A DNA stretch of 64,000 nucleotides from Leisingera daeponensis (GCF_019801465.1 NZ_JAHVJA010000003.1:434001-498000), one strand, 5' to 3'. Shown: positions 9,109-19,596, numbered from the stretch's first letter. Numbers and translations: made by a program. Notes: generated from the sequence alone by a model not told the origin.

Positions 9109-12060
9109 TCAGATGCTCAGCGCTTCGTTCACGAGGGCTGTTTGTTGGGCTTTGTGTTCGCTGGCCAAGCCGGTTGCGGGCGAGGCCGAAGTGGCGCGGC
9201 CCGCATAAACCGGGCGGGTGTGCTTGGCGCCGATCCGGGTCAGCACCCATTCGATGTTGGGCTCGATGAAGGTCCAGGCGCCCTGGTTCTTGGGCTCTTC
9301 CTGGCACCAGACCATCTCTGCCTGCTTGAAGCGTTCCAGCTCCTTCACCATCGAGATCGCGGGGAACGGGTAGAACTGCTCAATCCGCATCAGGTAAACG
9401 TCATCGATGCCGCGGGCGTCGCGTTCCTCCAGCAGGTCGTAGTAGACCTTGCCCGAGCACATGACGACACGCTTGATCTTGTCGTCCGCCACCAGCTGGG
9501 TATCGGAGTTGCCGTGCTGCGCGTCGTCCCACAGCACCCGGTGGAAGCTGGAGCCGGTGGTGAATTCCTCGGCCTTGCTGACCGCCATCTTGTGGCGCAG
9601 CAGGGATTTCGGGGTCACCAGGATCAGCGGCTTGCGGAAGGTGCGGTGCAGCTGGCGGCGCAGGATGTGGAAGTAGTTCGCAGGCGTGGTGCAGTTCGCC
9701 ACGATCCAGTTGTCCTGGCCGCACATCTGCAGGAAGCGCTCCAGCCGGGCGGAAGAGTGCTCCGGCCCCTGGCCTTCGAAGCCGTGCGGCAGCAGGCAGA
9801 CCAGGCCCGACATCCGCAGCCACTTGGATTCCCCGGAGGAAATGAACTGGTCGAACATGATCTGGGCGCCGTTGGCGAAGTCGCCGAACTGGGCTTCCCA
9901 CAGGGTCAGCGCGTTCGGTTCGGCCAGCGAGTAGCCGTATTCAAAGCCCAGCACCGCGTATTCCGACAGCGCGGAGTCGATCACCTCGTACTGCGATTGG
10001 CCCGCGCGGATGTTGTTGAGCGGATAGTAGCGCTCCTCGGTCTCCTGGTTGACGATGCCGGAATGGCGCTGCGAGAAGGTGCCGCGGGTGGCGTCCTGGC
10101 CGGACAGGCGCACCGGATAGCCTTCCAGCATCAGCGAGCCGAAGGCCAATGCCTCGCCGGTGGCCCAGTCAAAACCCTCGCCGGTTTCGAACATCTTGCC
10201 GCGGGCCTCGAGGAAGCGGCCGACGGTGCGGTGCAGCGGCAAGCCGTCCGGCACCCGGCTGAGCGCGTTGCCGATTTCGGCCATGGTTTCGGGCTCGATC
10301 GCGGTGCGGCCGCGCTGGTAGTCGGCGTCCTTCTTGTCCAGATGCGACCAGCGCCCGTCCAGCCAGTCGGCCTTGTTGGGCTTGTAGTTCTTGCCGGTCT
10401 CGAACTCTTCGTTCAGATGCGCCTGGAAGGCAGCCTTCATGTCCTCGATCTCGCCCTCGGGGATCAGCCCGTCCTTGACCAGCCGGTCGGTGTAGAGGGT
10501 GAGGGTGGTCTTGTGGCCCTTGATCTTCTTGTACATCAGAGGGTTGGTGAACATCGGCTCGTCGCCTTCGTTGTGACCGAAGCGGCGGTAGCAGAAGATG
10601 TCGATGACCACGTCCTTGTGGAACTTCTGGCGGAACTCGGTGGCGACCTTGGCCGCGTGCACCACCGCCTCCGGGTCGTCGCCGTTCACATGGAAGATCG
10701 GCGCCTCAACCACCAGCGCGTTGTCGGTGGGGTAGGGGGAGGAGCGCGAGAAATGCGGCGCGGTGGTGAAGCCGATCTGGTTGTTCACCACGATGTGCAT
10801 GGTGCCGCCGGTGCGGTGGCCGCGCAGGCCGGAGAGCGCAAAGCATTCCGCCACCACGCCCTGGCCTGCAAAGGCCGCGTCGCCGTGCAGCAGGATCGGC
10901 AGAACCTGGCTGCGGTCGGTGTCGCCCAGCTGGTCCTGCTTGGCGCGGACCTTGCCCAGAACCACCGGGTTCACCGCCTCCAGGTGGGAGGGGTTGGCAG
11001 TCAGCGACAGGTGAACGGTGTTGCCGTCGAACTCGCGGTCGGAAGAGGCGCCGAGGTGGTATTTCACGTCGCCGGAGCCATCGACGTCCTCGGGCTTGAA
11101 GCTGCCGCCCTGGAATTCGTTGAAGATCGCCCGGTAGGGCTTCTGCATCACGTTGGCGAGGATGTTGAGGCGGCCGCGGTGCGGCATGCCGATCACGATG
11201 TCGCGGACCCCCAGAGCACCGCCGCGCTTGATGATCTGCTCCATTGCCGGAATGAGGCTTTCGCCGCCATCGAGGCCGAACCGCTTGGTGCCGGTGTATT
11301 TGACGTGCAGGAACTTCTCGAAGCCCTCTGCCTCGACCATCTTGTTGAGGATCGCCTTGCGGCCCTCGCGGGTGAAGGTGATTTCCTTGTCGTAGCCCTC
11401 GATCCGCTCCTTCAGCCAGGCGGATTGCTCGGGATCGGAGATGTGCATGTACTGCAGCGCAAAGGTGCCGCAATAGGTGCGCTTCACGATCTCGACGATC
11501 TGGCGCATGGTGGCAACCTGCAGGCCCAGCACGTTGTCGATGAAGATCGGCCGGTCCATGTCGGCGTCGGTGAAGCCATAGGTCTTGGGGTCCAGCTCCG
11601 GATGCGGCGTGGCGGCGCGCATGCCCAGCGGGTCCAGATCGGCCGCCAGGTGGCCCCGGATCCGGTAGGCGCGGATCAGCATCAGGGCGCGGATCGAGTC
11701 GAGCACCGCCCGCTGCACCTGGTCGTCAGTCAGTTCCACACCCTTGGCGGCGGCCTTGTCGCGGATCTTCTTGCCCGCGCCCTTGGCTTCCGCCGGAGCC
11801 GGCCATTCGCCGGTCAGCGCGCCGGTCAGATCGTCATTGGGGGCCGGCGGCCAGTCGCCGCGCGCCCAGGAGGGGCCCTTGGCCTCGGCCTTCACGTCCA
11901 GTTCAGCATCGCCCATCTGGCGGAAGAACTCGGCCCAGGCGGCATCCACCGCGTTGGGATCATTGGCGTAGCGGGCATAGAGCTGCTCCAGATACTCCGC
12001 ATTGTGCCCCTGCATGAAAGAGGAGGCGTGGAAGAGGTCGTTGGGCGATTGGTCGGTCAT
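9109..12060 (-). CDS. sucA: 2-oxoglutarate dehydrogenase E1
   Basis: E1 decarboxylates 2-oxoglutarate with thiamine diphosphate and succinylates the lipoyl group of E2. The product is 983 residues, normal for SucA. Seen motifs include the N-terminal E2-binding block (SSFMQGHNAEYLEQLYARY), GMPHRGRLNILANV, LLHGDAAFAGQGVVAE for thiamine diphosphate, NNQIGFTT and RFGHNEGDEP. I set the start at the ATG 12060 because AAGAGGCACC lies just upstream and the product then begins MTDQSPND; an upstream frame extension to 12186 reads through the hairpin-rich spacer and is not credible. Confidence 0.96.
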   Translation of the reverse strand: MTDQSPNDLFHASSFMQGHNAEYLEQLYARYANDPNAVDAAWAEFFRQMGDAELDVKAEAKGPSWARGDWPPAPNDDLTGALTGEWPAPAEAKGAGKKIRDKAAAKGVELTDDQVQRAVLDSIRALMLIRAYRIRGHLAADLDPLGMRAATPHPELDPKTYGFTDADMDRPIFIDNVLGLQVATMRQIVEIVKRTYCGTFALQYMHISDPEQSAWLKERIEGYDKEITFTREGRKAILNKMVEAEGFEKFLHVKYTGTKRFGLDGGESLIPAMEQIIKRGGALGVRDIVIGMPHRGRLNILANVMQKPYRAIFNEFQGGSFKPEDVDGSGDVKYHLGASSDREFDGNTVHLSLTANPSHLEAVNPVVLGKVRAKQDQLGDTDRSQVLPILLHGDAAFAGQGVVAECFALSGLRGHRTGGTMHIVVNNQIGFTTAPHFSRSSPYPTDNALVVEAPIFHVNGDDPEAVVHAAKVATEFRQKFHKDVVIDIFCYRRFGHNEGDEPMFTNPLMYKKIKGHKTTLTLYTDRLVKDGLIPEGEIEDMKAAFQAHLNEEFETGKNYKPNKADWLDGRWSHLDKKDADYQRGRTAIEPETMAEIGNALSRVPDGLPLHRTVGRFLEARGKMFETGEGFDWATGEALAFGSLMLEGYPVRLSGQDATRGTFSQRHSGIVNQETEERYYPLNNIRAGQSQYEVIDSALSEYAVLGFEYGYSLAEPNALTLWEAQFGDFANGAQIMFDQFISSGESKWLRMSGLVCLLPHGFEGQGPEHSSARLERFLQMCGQDNWIVANCTTPANYFHILRRQLHRTFRKPLILVTPKSLLRHKMAVSKAEEFTTGSSFHRVLWDDAQHGNSDTQLVADDKIKRVVMCSGKVYYDLLEERDARGIDDVYLMRIEQFYPFPAISMVKELERFKQAEMVWCQEEPKNQGAWTFIEPNIEWVLTRIGAKHTRPVYAGRATSASPATGLASEHKAQQTALVNEALSI

Positions 12061-12152
12061 TTTGGTGCCTCTTGCGGGTTGGGACCGTATACGTTCTGGC
12101 CTTAGGCCGCTCCCGTCAGGGTGGTGCTCGGGAGTTTCAAATGAATGAATGA

Positions 12153-12290
12153 GCCGCAGAACCTTGCGGCCAATCCGGCGGTGCAAACCGAATTGGCGGC
12201 AAGGTCCGTCATTGAATGAGCTGCCTTGGCAGGTGGGGATGCCCGGCGGAGGCCGCCGGGCATAGTCCGCTTTGTGGTATGCAAAGCGGA
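12153..12290. promoter_or_regulatory. Array of four stem-loops between sucD and sucA
   Basis: This 238-bp spacer holds four inverted repeats in a row. They are GCCGCA/TGCGGC at 12153-12170; an imperfect CCAATCCGG/CCGAATTGG just after it; a perfect 11-bp stem with a 3-nt loop at 12239-12263; and a perfect 9-bp stem TCCGCTTTG/CAAAGCGGA at 12266-12290. None has a U-run on the operon strand. They may stabilise mRNA ends or set the ratio of sucCD to sucAB transcript. Confidence 0.55.
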
Positions 12291-12298
12291 AGGATGCA

Positions 12299-13183
12299 TT
12301 ACTTGCCGATCGCCTTCAGCACCGCTTCGCCGAGGCCGGCCGGGCTTTCGGCGACCACGATGCCTGCGGATTTCATCGCTTCGATCTTGTCCTCGGCGCC
12401 GCCCTTGCCGCCGGCGACAATTGCGCCCGCGTGGCCCATGCGGCGGCCCGGAGGCGCGGTGCGGCCGGCGATGAAGCCTGCAACCGGCTTCTTGCGGCCC
12501 TTCTTGGCCTCATCGGCCAGGAACTGGGCGGCCTCTTCCTCGGCGGAGCCGCCGATTTCGCCGATCATGATGATGCTTTCGGTTTCGTCATCGGCCAGGA
12601 ACCATTCCAGCACGTCGATATGCTCGGTGCCCTTGATCGGGTCGCCGCCGATGCCGACGCAGGTGGACTGGCCCAGACCGACGTCGGTGGTCTGCTTCAC
12701 CGCCTCATAGGTCAGGGTGCCGGAACGGGACACCACGCCGACGGTGCCGCGCTTGTGGATGTGGCCGGGCATGATGCCGATCTTGCAGGCATCAGGGGTG
12801 ATCACGCCGGGGCAGTTCGGGCCGATCAGCACCGACTTGGAGTTCTCCAGCGCCCGCTTCACCTTCATCATGTCGAGCACCGGGATGCCCTCGGTGATCG
12901 CCACGATCACTTCCATCTCGGCGTCGATCGCCTCGAGGATGGAGTCGGCGGCAAACGGCGGCGGCACGTAGATCACCGAGGCATTGGCTTCGGTCACGTG
13001 CTTGGCTTCATGCACGGAGTTGAAGACCGGCAGGTTCAGGTGGGTCTGGCCGCCTTTGCCGGGGGTCACGCCGCCGACCATTTTGGTGCCGTAGGCGATG
13101 GCCTGCTCGGAGTGGAAAGTGCCCTGCGAGCCGGTAAAGCCCTGACAGATGACCTTGGTGTTTTCGTCGATGAGGACTGCCAT
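12299..13183 (-). CDS. sucD: Succinyl-CoA synthetase alpha subunit
   Basis: SucD binds CoA and carries the phosphohistidine of the enzyme that turns succinyl-CoA into succinate while making ATP or GTP. The 294-residue protein has the CoA-binding N-terminal fold ([18 protein letters not shown]), the block NCPGVITP, and the active-site loop [15 protein letters not shown] with the phosphorylated His. The ATG at 13183 has GAAGGAACC upstream. Its partner sucC is separated from it by a glycosyltransferase gene, an unusual break in a pair that is normally adjacent. Confidence 0.96.
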   Translation of the reverse strand: MAVLIDENTKVICQGFTGSQGTFHSEQAIAYGTKMVGGVTPGKGGQTHLNLPVFNSVHEAKHVTEANASVIYVPPPFAADSILEAIDAEMEVIVAITEGIPVLDMMKVKRALENSKSVLIGPNCPGVITPDACKIGIMPGHIHKRGTVGVVSRSGTLTYEAVKQTTDVGLGQSTCVGIGGDPIKGTEHIDVLEWFLADDETESIIMIGEIGGSAEEEAAQFLADEAKKGRKKPVAGFIAGRTAPPGRRMGHAGAIVAGGKGGAEDKIEAMKSAGIVVAESPAGLGEAVLKAIGK

Positions 13184-13196
13184 GTTCTTGGTTCCT

Positions 13197-14024
13197 TCAA
13201 GCGGTATGAGTGTGTTGGGTCTGCGGGGTGGCCAGGGAACGGCCGTCGAAGCGGATTTTTTCGAGGGTGGCCCGCCCCAGGACCACACTGGGAAGTATTC
13301 GGAAGCCGCCGCGGAACTCGTAAATCCCGCGCCGGAGTTTCTGGCGGATCAGCGGCCAGCCCCTGGGCCGGTAGCGCGGCGGGCCGACGCCTGCCTCGCC
13401 TGGCGCCTCGTTGCCCTGTTCGGCAAGCGCGGGCTGGACCTGATAGACCTTGATGGCCCGCGCCGGACGCGAGGCATCAAAGTTGAACAGCAGGTTGTCC
13501 AGCGTGATGTCGAACGGGCGGCTGTCCAGCAGATGCTGAGCTGCCGCGCGCGAAATCACATAGGCTGCGCCGCCCGCGTGGCGGGACAGCATATGCCGCA
13601 CCTCGCGGCCCAGATGGGTGAAGCCGCCCTTGCCAAGCGCCACCTGCAGCTTGTTGGCGCGCCAGCGCTCGAACTTGACGATGCCGGCATCTGCAGGCCA
13701 CCAGGACAGATCGTTCAGCCAGGCGCCGGTGTCAGGCGACAGGAAGACGTCATCCTCCAGGATCAGCGCCACATCGGCGTCCGAGGCCAGGAAGGCTTCC
13801 CAGGCCTTGGCGTGGCTCAGGGTGCAGGCCATGTCCTTGGTCTGGAAATAGCCCCAGTTGCCCTCGGAACTGCATTGCTGCAGCATCTCCTCGCGGCTGA
13901 CCCGGGTGCTGTCCACCGCATCGATGCGCACAGCCGTGAGCCCGGCCTGATCCAGCTCCCGCTGCATCAGCTCCGCACGGCCCGTGGCCTGCCGCAGGCC
14001 TATGAGATAGACAGCCGCCTTCAC
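13197..14024 (-). CDS. Glycosyltransferase family 25 protein
   Basis: GT25 enzymes add sugars, usually galactose, to lipooligosaccharide. The 275-residue protein has the family start ([19 protein letters not shown]), the block [17 protein letters not shown] and the metal-binding acidic motif [11 protein letters not shown] near residue 93. It begins with a GTG 12 bases after the sucC stop and ends 13 bases before the sucD start, so it is read as part of the sucC-sucD transcript. Nothing in the sequence links it to the TCA cycle. Codon use looks like its neighbours, so the insertion is not obviously recent. Confidence 0.87.
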   Translation of the reverse strand: MKAAVYLIGLRQATGRAELMQRELDQAGLTAVRIDAVDSTRVSREEMLQQCSSEGNWGYFQTKDMACTLSHAKAWEAFLASDADVALILEDDVFLSPDTGAWLNDLSWWPADAGIVKFERWRANKLQVALGKGGFTHLGREVRHMLSRHAGGAAYVISRAAAQHLLDSRPFDITLDNLLFNFDASRPARAIKVYQVQPALAEQGNEAPGEAGVGPPRYRPRGWPLIRQKLRRGIYEFRGGFRILPSVVLGRATLEKIRFDGRSLATPQTQHTHTA

Positions 14025-14036
14025 CGGATCAGGCCC

Positions 14037-15230
14037 TTAGCCCTTCACCGCCTTCACGATTTTCTCGGCGCCGTCCTTGAGGTCGTCGGCGGCGATCACG
14101 TCGAGGCCGGAGGTGTTGATGATCTCCTTGCCCTTGTCGACGTTGGTGCCCTCGAGGCGAACCACCAGCGGCACCTTCAGGCCGACTTCCTTCACCGCGG
14201 CAACCACGCCCTCGGCGATCACGTCGCAGCGCATGATGCCGCCGAAGATGTTGACGAGGATGCCTTTGACGTTTTCGTCGGAGGTGATGATCTTGAACGC
14301 CTCGGTCACCTTCTCCTTGGTGGCGCCGCCGCCCACGTCGAGGAAGTTGGCAGGCTCGGCACCGTAGAGCTTGATGATGTCCATGGTCGCCATCGCCAGG
14401 CCCGCGCCGTTCACCATGCAGCCGATCTCGCCGTCCAGCGCGATGTAGTTCAGGTCGTACTTGGAGGCTTCCAGCTCTTTCGGGTCTTCCTCGGTGGTGT
14501 CGCGCAGTTCGGCCACGTCGGCGTGGCGGTAGACCGCGTTGCCGTCAAAGCCGACCTTGGCGTCCAGCACCTTGAGGTTGCCGTCATCGCCGACGATCAG
14601 CGGGTTGATCTCCAGCATCTCCATGTCCTTCTCGACGAAAGCCTTGTAGAGCTGGCCCATCAGCTTGACGCACTGCTTGATCTGCTGGCCTTCGAGGCCC
14701 AGCGAGAAGGCGATGCGGCGGCCGTGGTAGGGCTGGTAGCCGGTAGCCGGGTCGACGGAGAAGGACAAAATCTTCTCGGGGGTGGCGGCTGCCACTTCCT
14801 CGATGTCCATGCCGCCCTCGGTGGAGCAGACGAAGGAAATGCGCGAGGTCTGGCGGTCGACCAGCAGCGCCAGGTACAGTTCGGTTTTGATGCCGGAGCC
14901 GGCCTCGATGTAGATGCGGTTCACCTGCTTGCCGGCCGGGCCGGTCTGATGTGTCACCAGGGTGCGGCCCAGCATCTTCTTGGCTTCTTCGGCAGCTTCC
15001 TCCACCGACTTGGTCAGGCGCACGCCGCCTTTCTCGCCGGCATCGGCTTCCTTGAAGGAGCCCTTGCCGCGGCCGCCTGCGTGGATCTGGGCCTTGACCA
15101 CCCACAGCGGGCCGTCGAGTTCACCGGCGGCGGTCTTGGCTTCTTCGGCCCGCAGCACCACGCGTCCGTCGGACACCGGCGCACCGTAGCTGCGAAGGAG
15201 GGCTTTGGCCTGATATTCGTGGATGTTCAT
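14037..15230 (-). CDS. sucC: Succinyl-CoA synthetase beta subunit (ADP-forming type)
   Basis: SucC holds the nucleotide-binding ATP-grasp domain and the succinate site of succinyl-CoA synthetase. The 397-residue length is normal. The N-terminus [19 protein letters not shown], the ATP-grasp lysine block [25 protein letters not shown] and [14 protein letters not shown] are all characteristic. It is the first gene of the long suc-lpd operon. The paired GTGATCAC operator lies 114-142 bp upstream of its start. Confidence 0.96.
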   Translation of the reverse strand: MNIHEYQAKALLRSYGAPVSDGRVVLRAEEAKTAAGELDGPLWVVKAQIHAGGRGKGSFKEADAGEKGGVRLTKSVEEAAEEAKKMLGRTLVTHQTGPAGKQVNRIYIEAGSGIKTELYLALLVDRQTSRISFVCSTEGGMDIEEVAAATPEKILSFSVDPATGYQPYHGRRIAFSLGLEGQQIKQCVKLMGQLYKAFVEKDMEMLEINPLIVGDDGNLKVLDAKVGFDGNAVYRHADVAELRDTTEEDPKELEASKYDLNYIALDGEIGCMVNGAGLAMATMDIIKLYGAEPANFLDVGGGATKEKVTEAFKIITSDENVKGILVNIFGGIMRCDVIAEGVVAAVKEVGLKVPLVVRLEGTNVDKGKEIINTSGLDVIAADDLKDGAEKIVKAVKG

Positions 15231-15275
15231 CTGAAACTGTCCCGTCTGGCTGCAATTGTCTGCTGTTAATAGGCC

Positions 15276-15299
15276 GTGTTAAAGCCAAGTGTTAAAGGC
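15276..15299 (-). promoter_or_regulatory. Direct repeats in the sucC leader
   Basis: GTGTTAAAGCC (15276-15286) and GTGTTAAAGGC (15289-15299) are near-identical 11-mers spaced 13 bp apart. They lie between the GTGATCAC pair and the sucC start. They could be a second binding site or part of the promoter. Confidence 0.4.
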
Positions 15300-15340
15300 T
15301 TTTTTGACAGGTGGCGGGGAAATGCCGAAGATTTTCGGTT

Positions 15341-15375
15341 TTTGTGATCACGGGTTTTGGGGGTGTGATCACAAA
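15341..15375. promoter_or_regulatory. Paired GTGATCAC operator upstream of sucC
   Basis: Two perfect GTGATCAC palindromes (15344-15351 and 15365-15372) start 21 bp apart, about two helical turns. The outer flanks are TTT and AAAA, so the whole site is also an inverted repeat. The same arrangement is found upstream of sdhC at 21701-21733. The rest of the sucC-mdh spacer (15231-15529) holds the direct repeats, the mdh terminator and no gene. Confidence 0.75.
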
Positions 15376-15479
15376 ATAGCGGCACCTTGATGCGGGTGAT
15401 TCGAGATCAGGCCAAGAGCTGCCCCCGCCGCATCATGGAGCAAAAGCGGCAGCGCCGGAGCGGCGCCGCCGCGGCATGA

Positions 15480-15506
15480 GAAAAGGCCCGCCGGAAGCGG
15501 GCCTTT
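15480..15506 (-). terminator. Intrinsic terminator of mdh
   Basis: A perfect 10-bp stem AAAGGCCCGC/GCGGGCCTTT with a 5-nt loop lies 24 bp after the mdh stop and is followed on the minus strand by TTTT. It separates mdh from the sucC operon, so the two are probably independent transcripts. Confidence 0.85.
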
Positions 15507-15529
15507 CAGGTTTGCGGATGCTGAGCGCC

Positions 15530-16630
<1,101 letters not shown>

Positions 16631-16652
16631 CTAGGGATTTCAGGGGCGGGCC

Positions 16653-17408
16653 ATGGCGGCGTTTGATGCGATGTTTTTCGTTTTTGCCATCCCGGCGGTC
16701 GTTTTTGCGGGCGTGTCCAAGGGCGGTTTCGGTTCCGGCGCGGCCTTTGCCTCGGCCTCGATTCTGGCGCTGGTGCTGGAGCCGGGCGCAGCACTGGCGA
16801 TAATGCTGCCCTTGCTGATGCTGATCGATGCGGCCACGCTCAAACCCTATTGGGGACGGTGGAACCTGCGGGCGTCGCTGCTGCTGATCGGCAGCGGGCT
16901 GCCAGGTGTTGCGCTGGGAGCGTGGTTGTATGCAGCGGTGGATGCCGATGTTATGCGGGTGCTGATCGGCATGGTTTCCGTTGGCTTTGTGCTGTGGCAG
17001 CTGCGGGCGCGGCTGGGGCTGCGGCTGGCCGCGGAGGCGCCGCTGTCCACCGGGGCAGGGGCGCTGGCCGGGCTGGCGGTGGGGTTCACCAGTTTTGTCA
17101 GCCACGCCGGCGGGCCGCCAGCGGCGGTTTATCTCCTCCGCCTCAAGTTGCGGAAGACCGAATATCAGGCCAGCACTGTGCTGATCTTCTGGGCCATCAA
17201 CATTGCCAAGGCGGTGCCTTATGCCGGGCTGGGGATGTTCACCCGCGAAACCCTGCTGCTGGATCTGACGCTGGCGCCCTTTGCGCTGCTGGGCGCCTGG
17301 CTAGGGGTGAAGCTGCACCATTCTATCCCGGAACGCCGGTTCTTCGCGCTTACTTATGTGCTGCTGCTGGCAACCGGTGCCAAGCTGATTTGGGACGGGC
17401 TGGTGTAA
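16653..17408 (+). CDS. TauE/SafE family sulfite exporter-like membrane protein
   Basis: The 251-residue protein has about seven or eight hydrophobic segments and the two TauE repeats: AGVSKGGFGSGAAFA near the N-terminus and AVGFTSFVSHAGGPPAAVYLL in the middle. The family includes exporters of sulfite, sulfoacetate and related anions, but the substrate cannot be read from sequence. It stands alone, divergent from mdh. It is a different subfamily from the two TauE proteins at 39-41 kb. Confidence 0.87.
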   Translation: MAAFDAMFFVFAIPAVVFAGVSKGGFGSGAAFASASILALVLEPGAALAIMLPLLMLIDAATLKPYWGRWNLRASLLLIGSGLPGVALGAWLYAAVDADVMRVLIGMVSVGFVLWQLRARLGLRLAAEAPLSTGAGALAGLAVGFTSFVSHAGGPPAAVYLLRLKLRKTEYQASTVLIFWAINIAKAVPYAGLGMFTRETLLLDLTLAPFALLGAWLGVKLHHSIPERRFFALTYVLLLATGAKLIWDGLV

Positions 17409-17472
17409 GTGCTGCGCAGGGCGCAGCCTGCTGGAGTTGCCCGGCCGGAGCAGATGGCTGCCGCAAGGCTGC

Positions 17473-17787
17473 TCAGGCGTCGGTGTCGGTGTTCGGCAGC
17501 GCTTCTGCAAGCACTTCGTAAGACTGGCCCGAAGCCACCAGGCAGGTCATCCCGTTGGGGGTGGTGACGGTGATGGTCCAGCTGCCGGTGTCGGCAGAGG
17601 CGAAGGTTTCCATCACCATGCCCTGCTGCCCCATGCCGATGCTTTGCCGGCTTTCGCCGAACTTTTCGGCAAGGCGCTTCACCACCGCATCGCGCGGCGC
17701 GCAGTTGCGGCCTTGGGCGGCAGCGGGTGCGGCGGCCACGGCGATCGCGGCCAGGGCCAGCGGCAGTGCGAAGAGCGAGTTTTTCAT
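17473..17787 (-). CDS. Small periplasmic hypothetical protein
   Basis: The 104-residue protein has a clear signal peptide (about 1-25, cleavage after PAAAQ or AAA) and two cysteines (NCAPRD and MTCLVAS) that could form a disulfide. The core block SIGMGQQGMVMETFAS...GSWTITVTTPNGMTCLV looks like a small beta domain. I know no function for it. It converges with the TauE gene and diverges from mcl2. Confidence 0.75.
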   Translation of the reverse strand: MKNSLFALPLALAAIAVAAAPAAAQGRNCAPRDAVVKRLAEKFGESRQSIGMGQQGMVMETFASADTGSWTITVTTPNGMTCLVASGQSYEVLAEALPNTDTDA

Positions 17788-17971
17788 CTCGTTTTACCCT
17801 TTCCGGAACGGCCGGACAGGGCAGGGTGCCGGTTGGCAGCCCCCGGTGTCCCTGAGCGGGCCGGTGTGTGACGCGATACGTATTGCAGGCCCCATGCCTG
17901 CGGGCAACAGGTGCGGCCTGATCTGGCGGCGGGAGCCTGTGCCTTGGTATTCTCTAGTATGCCGCGCAGGT

Positions 17972-17992
17972 CCTGATAACCGGTTAATCAGG
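17972..17992. promoter_or_regulatory. Perfect dyad upstream of mcl2
   Basis: CCTGAT and ATCAGG flank AACCGGTTA, whose first eight bases are themselves a palindrome. The 21-bp site lies 145 bp before the mcl2 start in a 349-bp gene-free stretch (17788-18136). The same stretch holds TGCGCAAA at 18037-18044 and an imperfect TTGTA...TACAA dyad at 18069-18088. This looks like a regulator-binding region, not coding. Confidence 0.5.
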
Positions 17993-18136
17993 CGTGCGAT
18001 GTAATTTCACAATAATTATCAAATGCTTGCTGCAAATGCGCAAAGGGTTACGCTGCGCTGCGGCGGAATTGTACTTGAAAGTATACAAACGATTCTATAC
18101 CGCTTTACGCAACAAAATAACTTTTGGAGAGGCTCT

Positions 18137-18991
18137 ATGGATCCGCGTGCGCGCCCTTACCGTTCGGTTTTGTATATCCCCGGCTCCAACGCGCGTGCGC
18201 TGGAGAAGGCAAAAACCCTGCCGGTGGACGCGGTGATCTTTGACCTCGAAGACGCGGTCTCGGCCGATGAAAAAACCAATGCCCGCGAGACCTTGGCCCA
18301 GGCGCTGAAGGCGGGTGGCTATGGCGCGCGGATGAAGATCGTGCGGATCAACGGGCTGGACACCCCCTGGGGCCGCGGCGATGCGACAGCGGTGGCGCGG
18401 ATGGGCTGCGACGCGATTCTGCTGCCCAAGGTGAACGCGCCGGAAGATCTGGATGCGCTGGCGGAGATCACCGGCGACATTCCGCTGTGGGCGATGATGG
18501 AAACCCCGCGCGGCATGCTGAACGCTGCCGCCATTGCTGCGCATCCCAAGCTGCATGGTATGGTGATGGGCACCAATGATTTGGCCAAGGAATTGCAGAC
18601 CCGCTACCGCCCCGACCGGATGCCGATGATGGCGGGACTGGGCCTGTGCCTGCTGGCGGCCAAGGCTGAGGGGCTGGTGATTGTCGATGGCGTCTATAAC
18701 GCCTTCAAGGACGTAGAAGGCCTGGCCGCGGAATGTGCGCAGGGCCGCGACATGGGCTTTGACGGCAAGACCCTGATCCACCCGGCGCAGGTGGAAGTGG
18801 CCAATGCCGCCTTTGCCCCGACCGAGCGCGAGATTGACACCTCCCGCCGCCAGATTGCCGCTTTTGAAGAAGCCCAGGCCGCAGGGCAGGGTGTTGCCGT
18901 GGTCGATGGCAGGATAGTTGAAAATCTGCATGTTGTTACAGCGCGCGAGATCCTGGCAAAAGCGGATGCAATCGCCGCGCTTTCCGCATAG
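18137..18991 (+). CDS. mcl2: CitE-like protein, probable (3S)-malyl-CoA thioesterase
   Basis: The 284-residue protein is in the HpcH/CitE family: RSVLYIPGSNARALEKA, the metal and substrate block VIFDLEDAVSADEK, KIVRINGLDTPWG, WAMMETPRGMLNA and GKTLIHPAQV. Its length and N-terminus match Mcl2 of Rhodobacter sphaeroides, which hydrolyses (3S)-malyl-CoA in the ethylmalonyl-CoA pathway; Mcl1, the lyase, is longer and starts differently. The neighbouring mch gene supports that role. The ATG at 18137 has GGAGAGG upstream. A malyl-CoA lyase activity cannot be excluded. Confidence 0.85.
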   Translation: MDPRARPYRSVLYIPGSNARALEKAKTLPVDAVIFDLEDAVSADEKTNARETLAQALKAGGYGARMKIVRINGLDTPWGRGDATAVARMGCDAILLPKVNAPEDLDALAEITGDIPLWAMMETPRGMLNAAAIAAHPKLHGMVMGTNDLAKELQTRYRPDRMPMMAGLGLCLLAAKAEGLVIVDGVYNAFKDVEGLAAECAQGRDMGFDGKTLIHPAQVEVANAAFAPTEREIDTSRRQIAAFEEAQAAGQGVAVVDGRIVENLHVVTAREILAKADAIAALSA

Positions 18992-18992
18992 G

Positions 18993-19009
18993 TGTTAAGC
19001 AGCTTAACA
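18993..19009. promoter_or_regulatory. Dyad between mcl2 and nnrU
   Basis: TGTTAAG-CAG-CTTAACA is a perfect 7-bp inverted repeat just after the mcl2 stop. It could be a small hairpin in the transcript or a protein site; no U-run follows. Confidence 0.35.
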
Positions 19010-19025
19010 TCTAAGAGGGGCTGAA

Positions 19026-19574
19026 ATGGCACTGTTGATCCTGGGACTTCTGCTGTGGTGGGGCGGCCACCTGTTCAAACGGCTGGCACCGGATATGCGC
19101 GCCTCGATGGGCAGTGGCGGGCGCGGCGCGGTGGCGCTGGTGCTGGCCGCGGGCGTGGTGCTGATGGTGATCGGATACCGTTCCGCCGATGTCTATGATC
19201 TGGCAGCGCCGCCGGAATTCCTGCGTCACGTCAATAACCTGATGGTGCTGATCGCCATCTGGATGATGAGCCCGGCGCCCAGGAAAGGCGCGCTGCTGAA
19301 CCGGATGCGCCACCCGATGCTGGCAGGCTTCAAGCTGTGGGCTGCGGCACACCTGCTGGTGAACTGGGACGCGGCGTCGTTTGTGCTGTTCGGCGGGCTG
19401 CTGGCCTGGGCGGTGGCCGAGGTCATCGTGATCAACCGCTCCGAACCGGAGTGGCAGCCCGGCCCCAAGGGCACCATCGCCAAGGATGCGGTGTTCTTTG
19501 CCGCTTCGATTGTTCTTATGGGGGTGATCGGCTACGTCCACGGGATGATCGGGCCGTCGCCCTTTCCGGGATAG
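19026..19574 (+). CDS. NnrU family membrane protein
   Basis: The 182-residue protein has the NnrU N-terminus (LLILGLLLWWGGHLFKRLAPDMR), an MRHPMLAGFKLWAAAHLLVNWD block and about five to six hydrophobic segments. NnrU was named from denitrification loci, but no nitrogen-oxide genes are near. Related NnrU/isoprenoid methyltransferase-fold proteins are common in alphaproteobacteria, and the function here is unknown. It follows mcl2 by 34 bp and is probably co-transcribed with DUF1737 and mch. Confidence 0.88.
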   Translation: MALLILGLLLWWGGHLFKRLAPDMRASMGSGGRGAVALVLAAGVVLMVIGYRSADVYDLAAPPEFLRHVNNLMVLIAIWMMSPAPRKGALLNRMRHPMLAGFKLWAAAHLLVNWDAASFVLFGGLLAWAVAEVIVINRSEPEWQPGPKGTIAKDAVFFAASIVLMGVIGYVHGMIGPSPFPG

Positions 19575-19596
19575 GCCCTGAGCAGGATAGGAAGCC

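Noticed and set aside
9142-12105. 987-residue plus-strand frame opposite sucA
   Set aside because: It is the exact complement of a well-conserved sucA gene, has no recognisable domain and is a product of high-GC codon use. The same holds for the long frames opposite sdhA (21904-24324), sucC (13149-15269) and the thiolase-paaA genes (54666-56927).
12798-12805. GTGATCAC in sucD
   Set aside because: A single copy in coding sequence without the second half or flanks; the same applies to 22468-22475 in sdhD and 42977-42984 in a permease gene.
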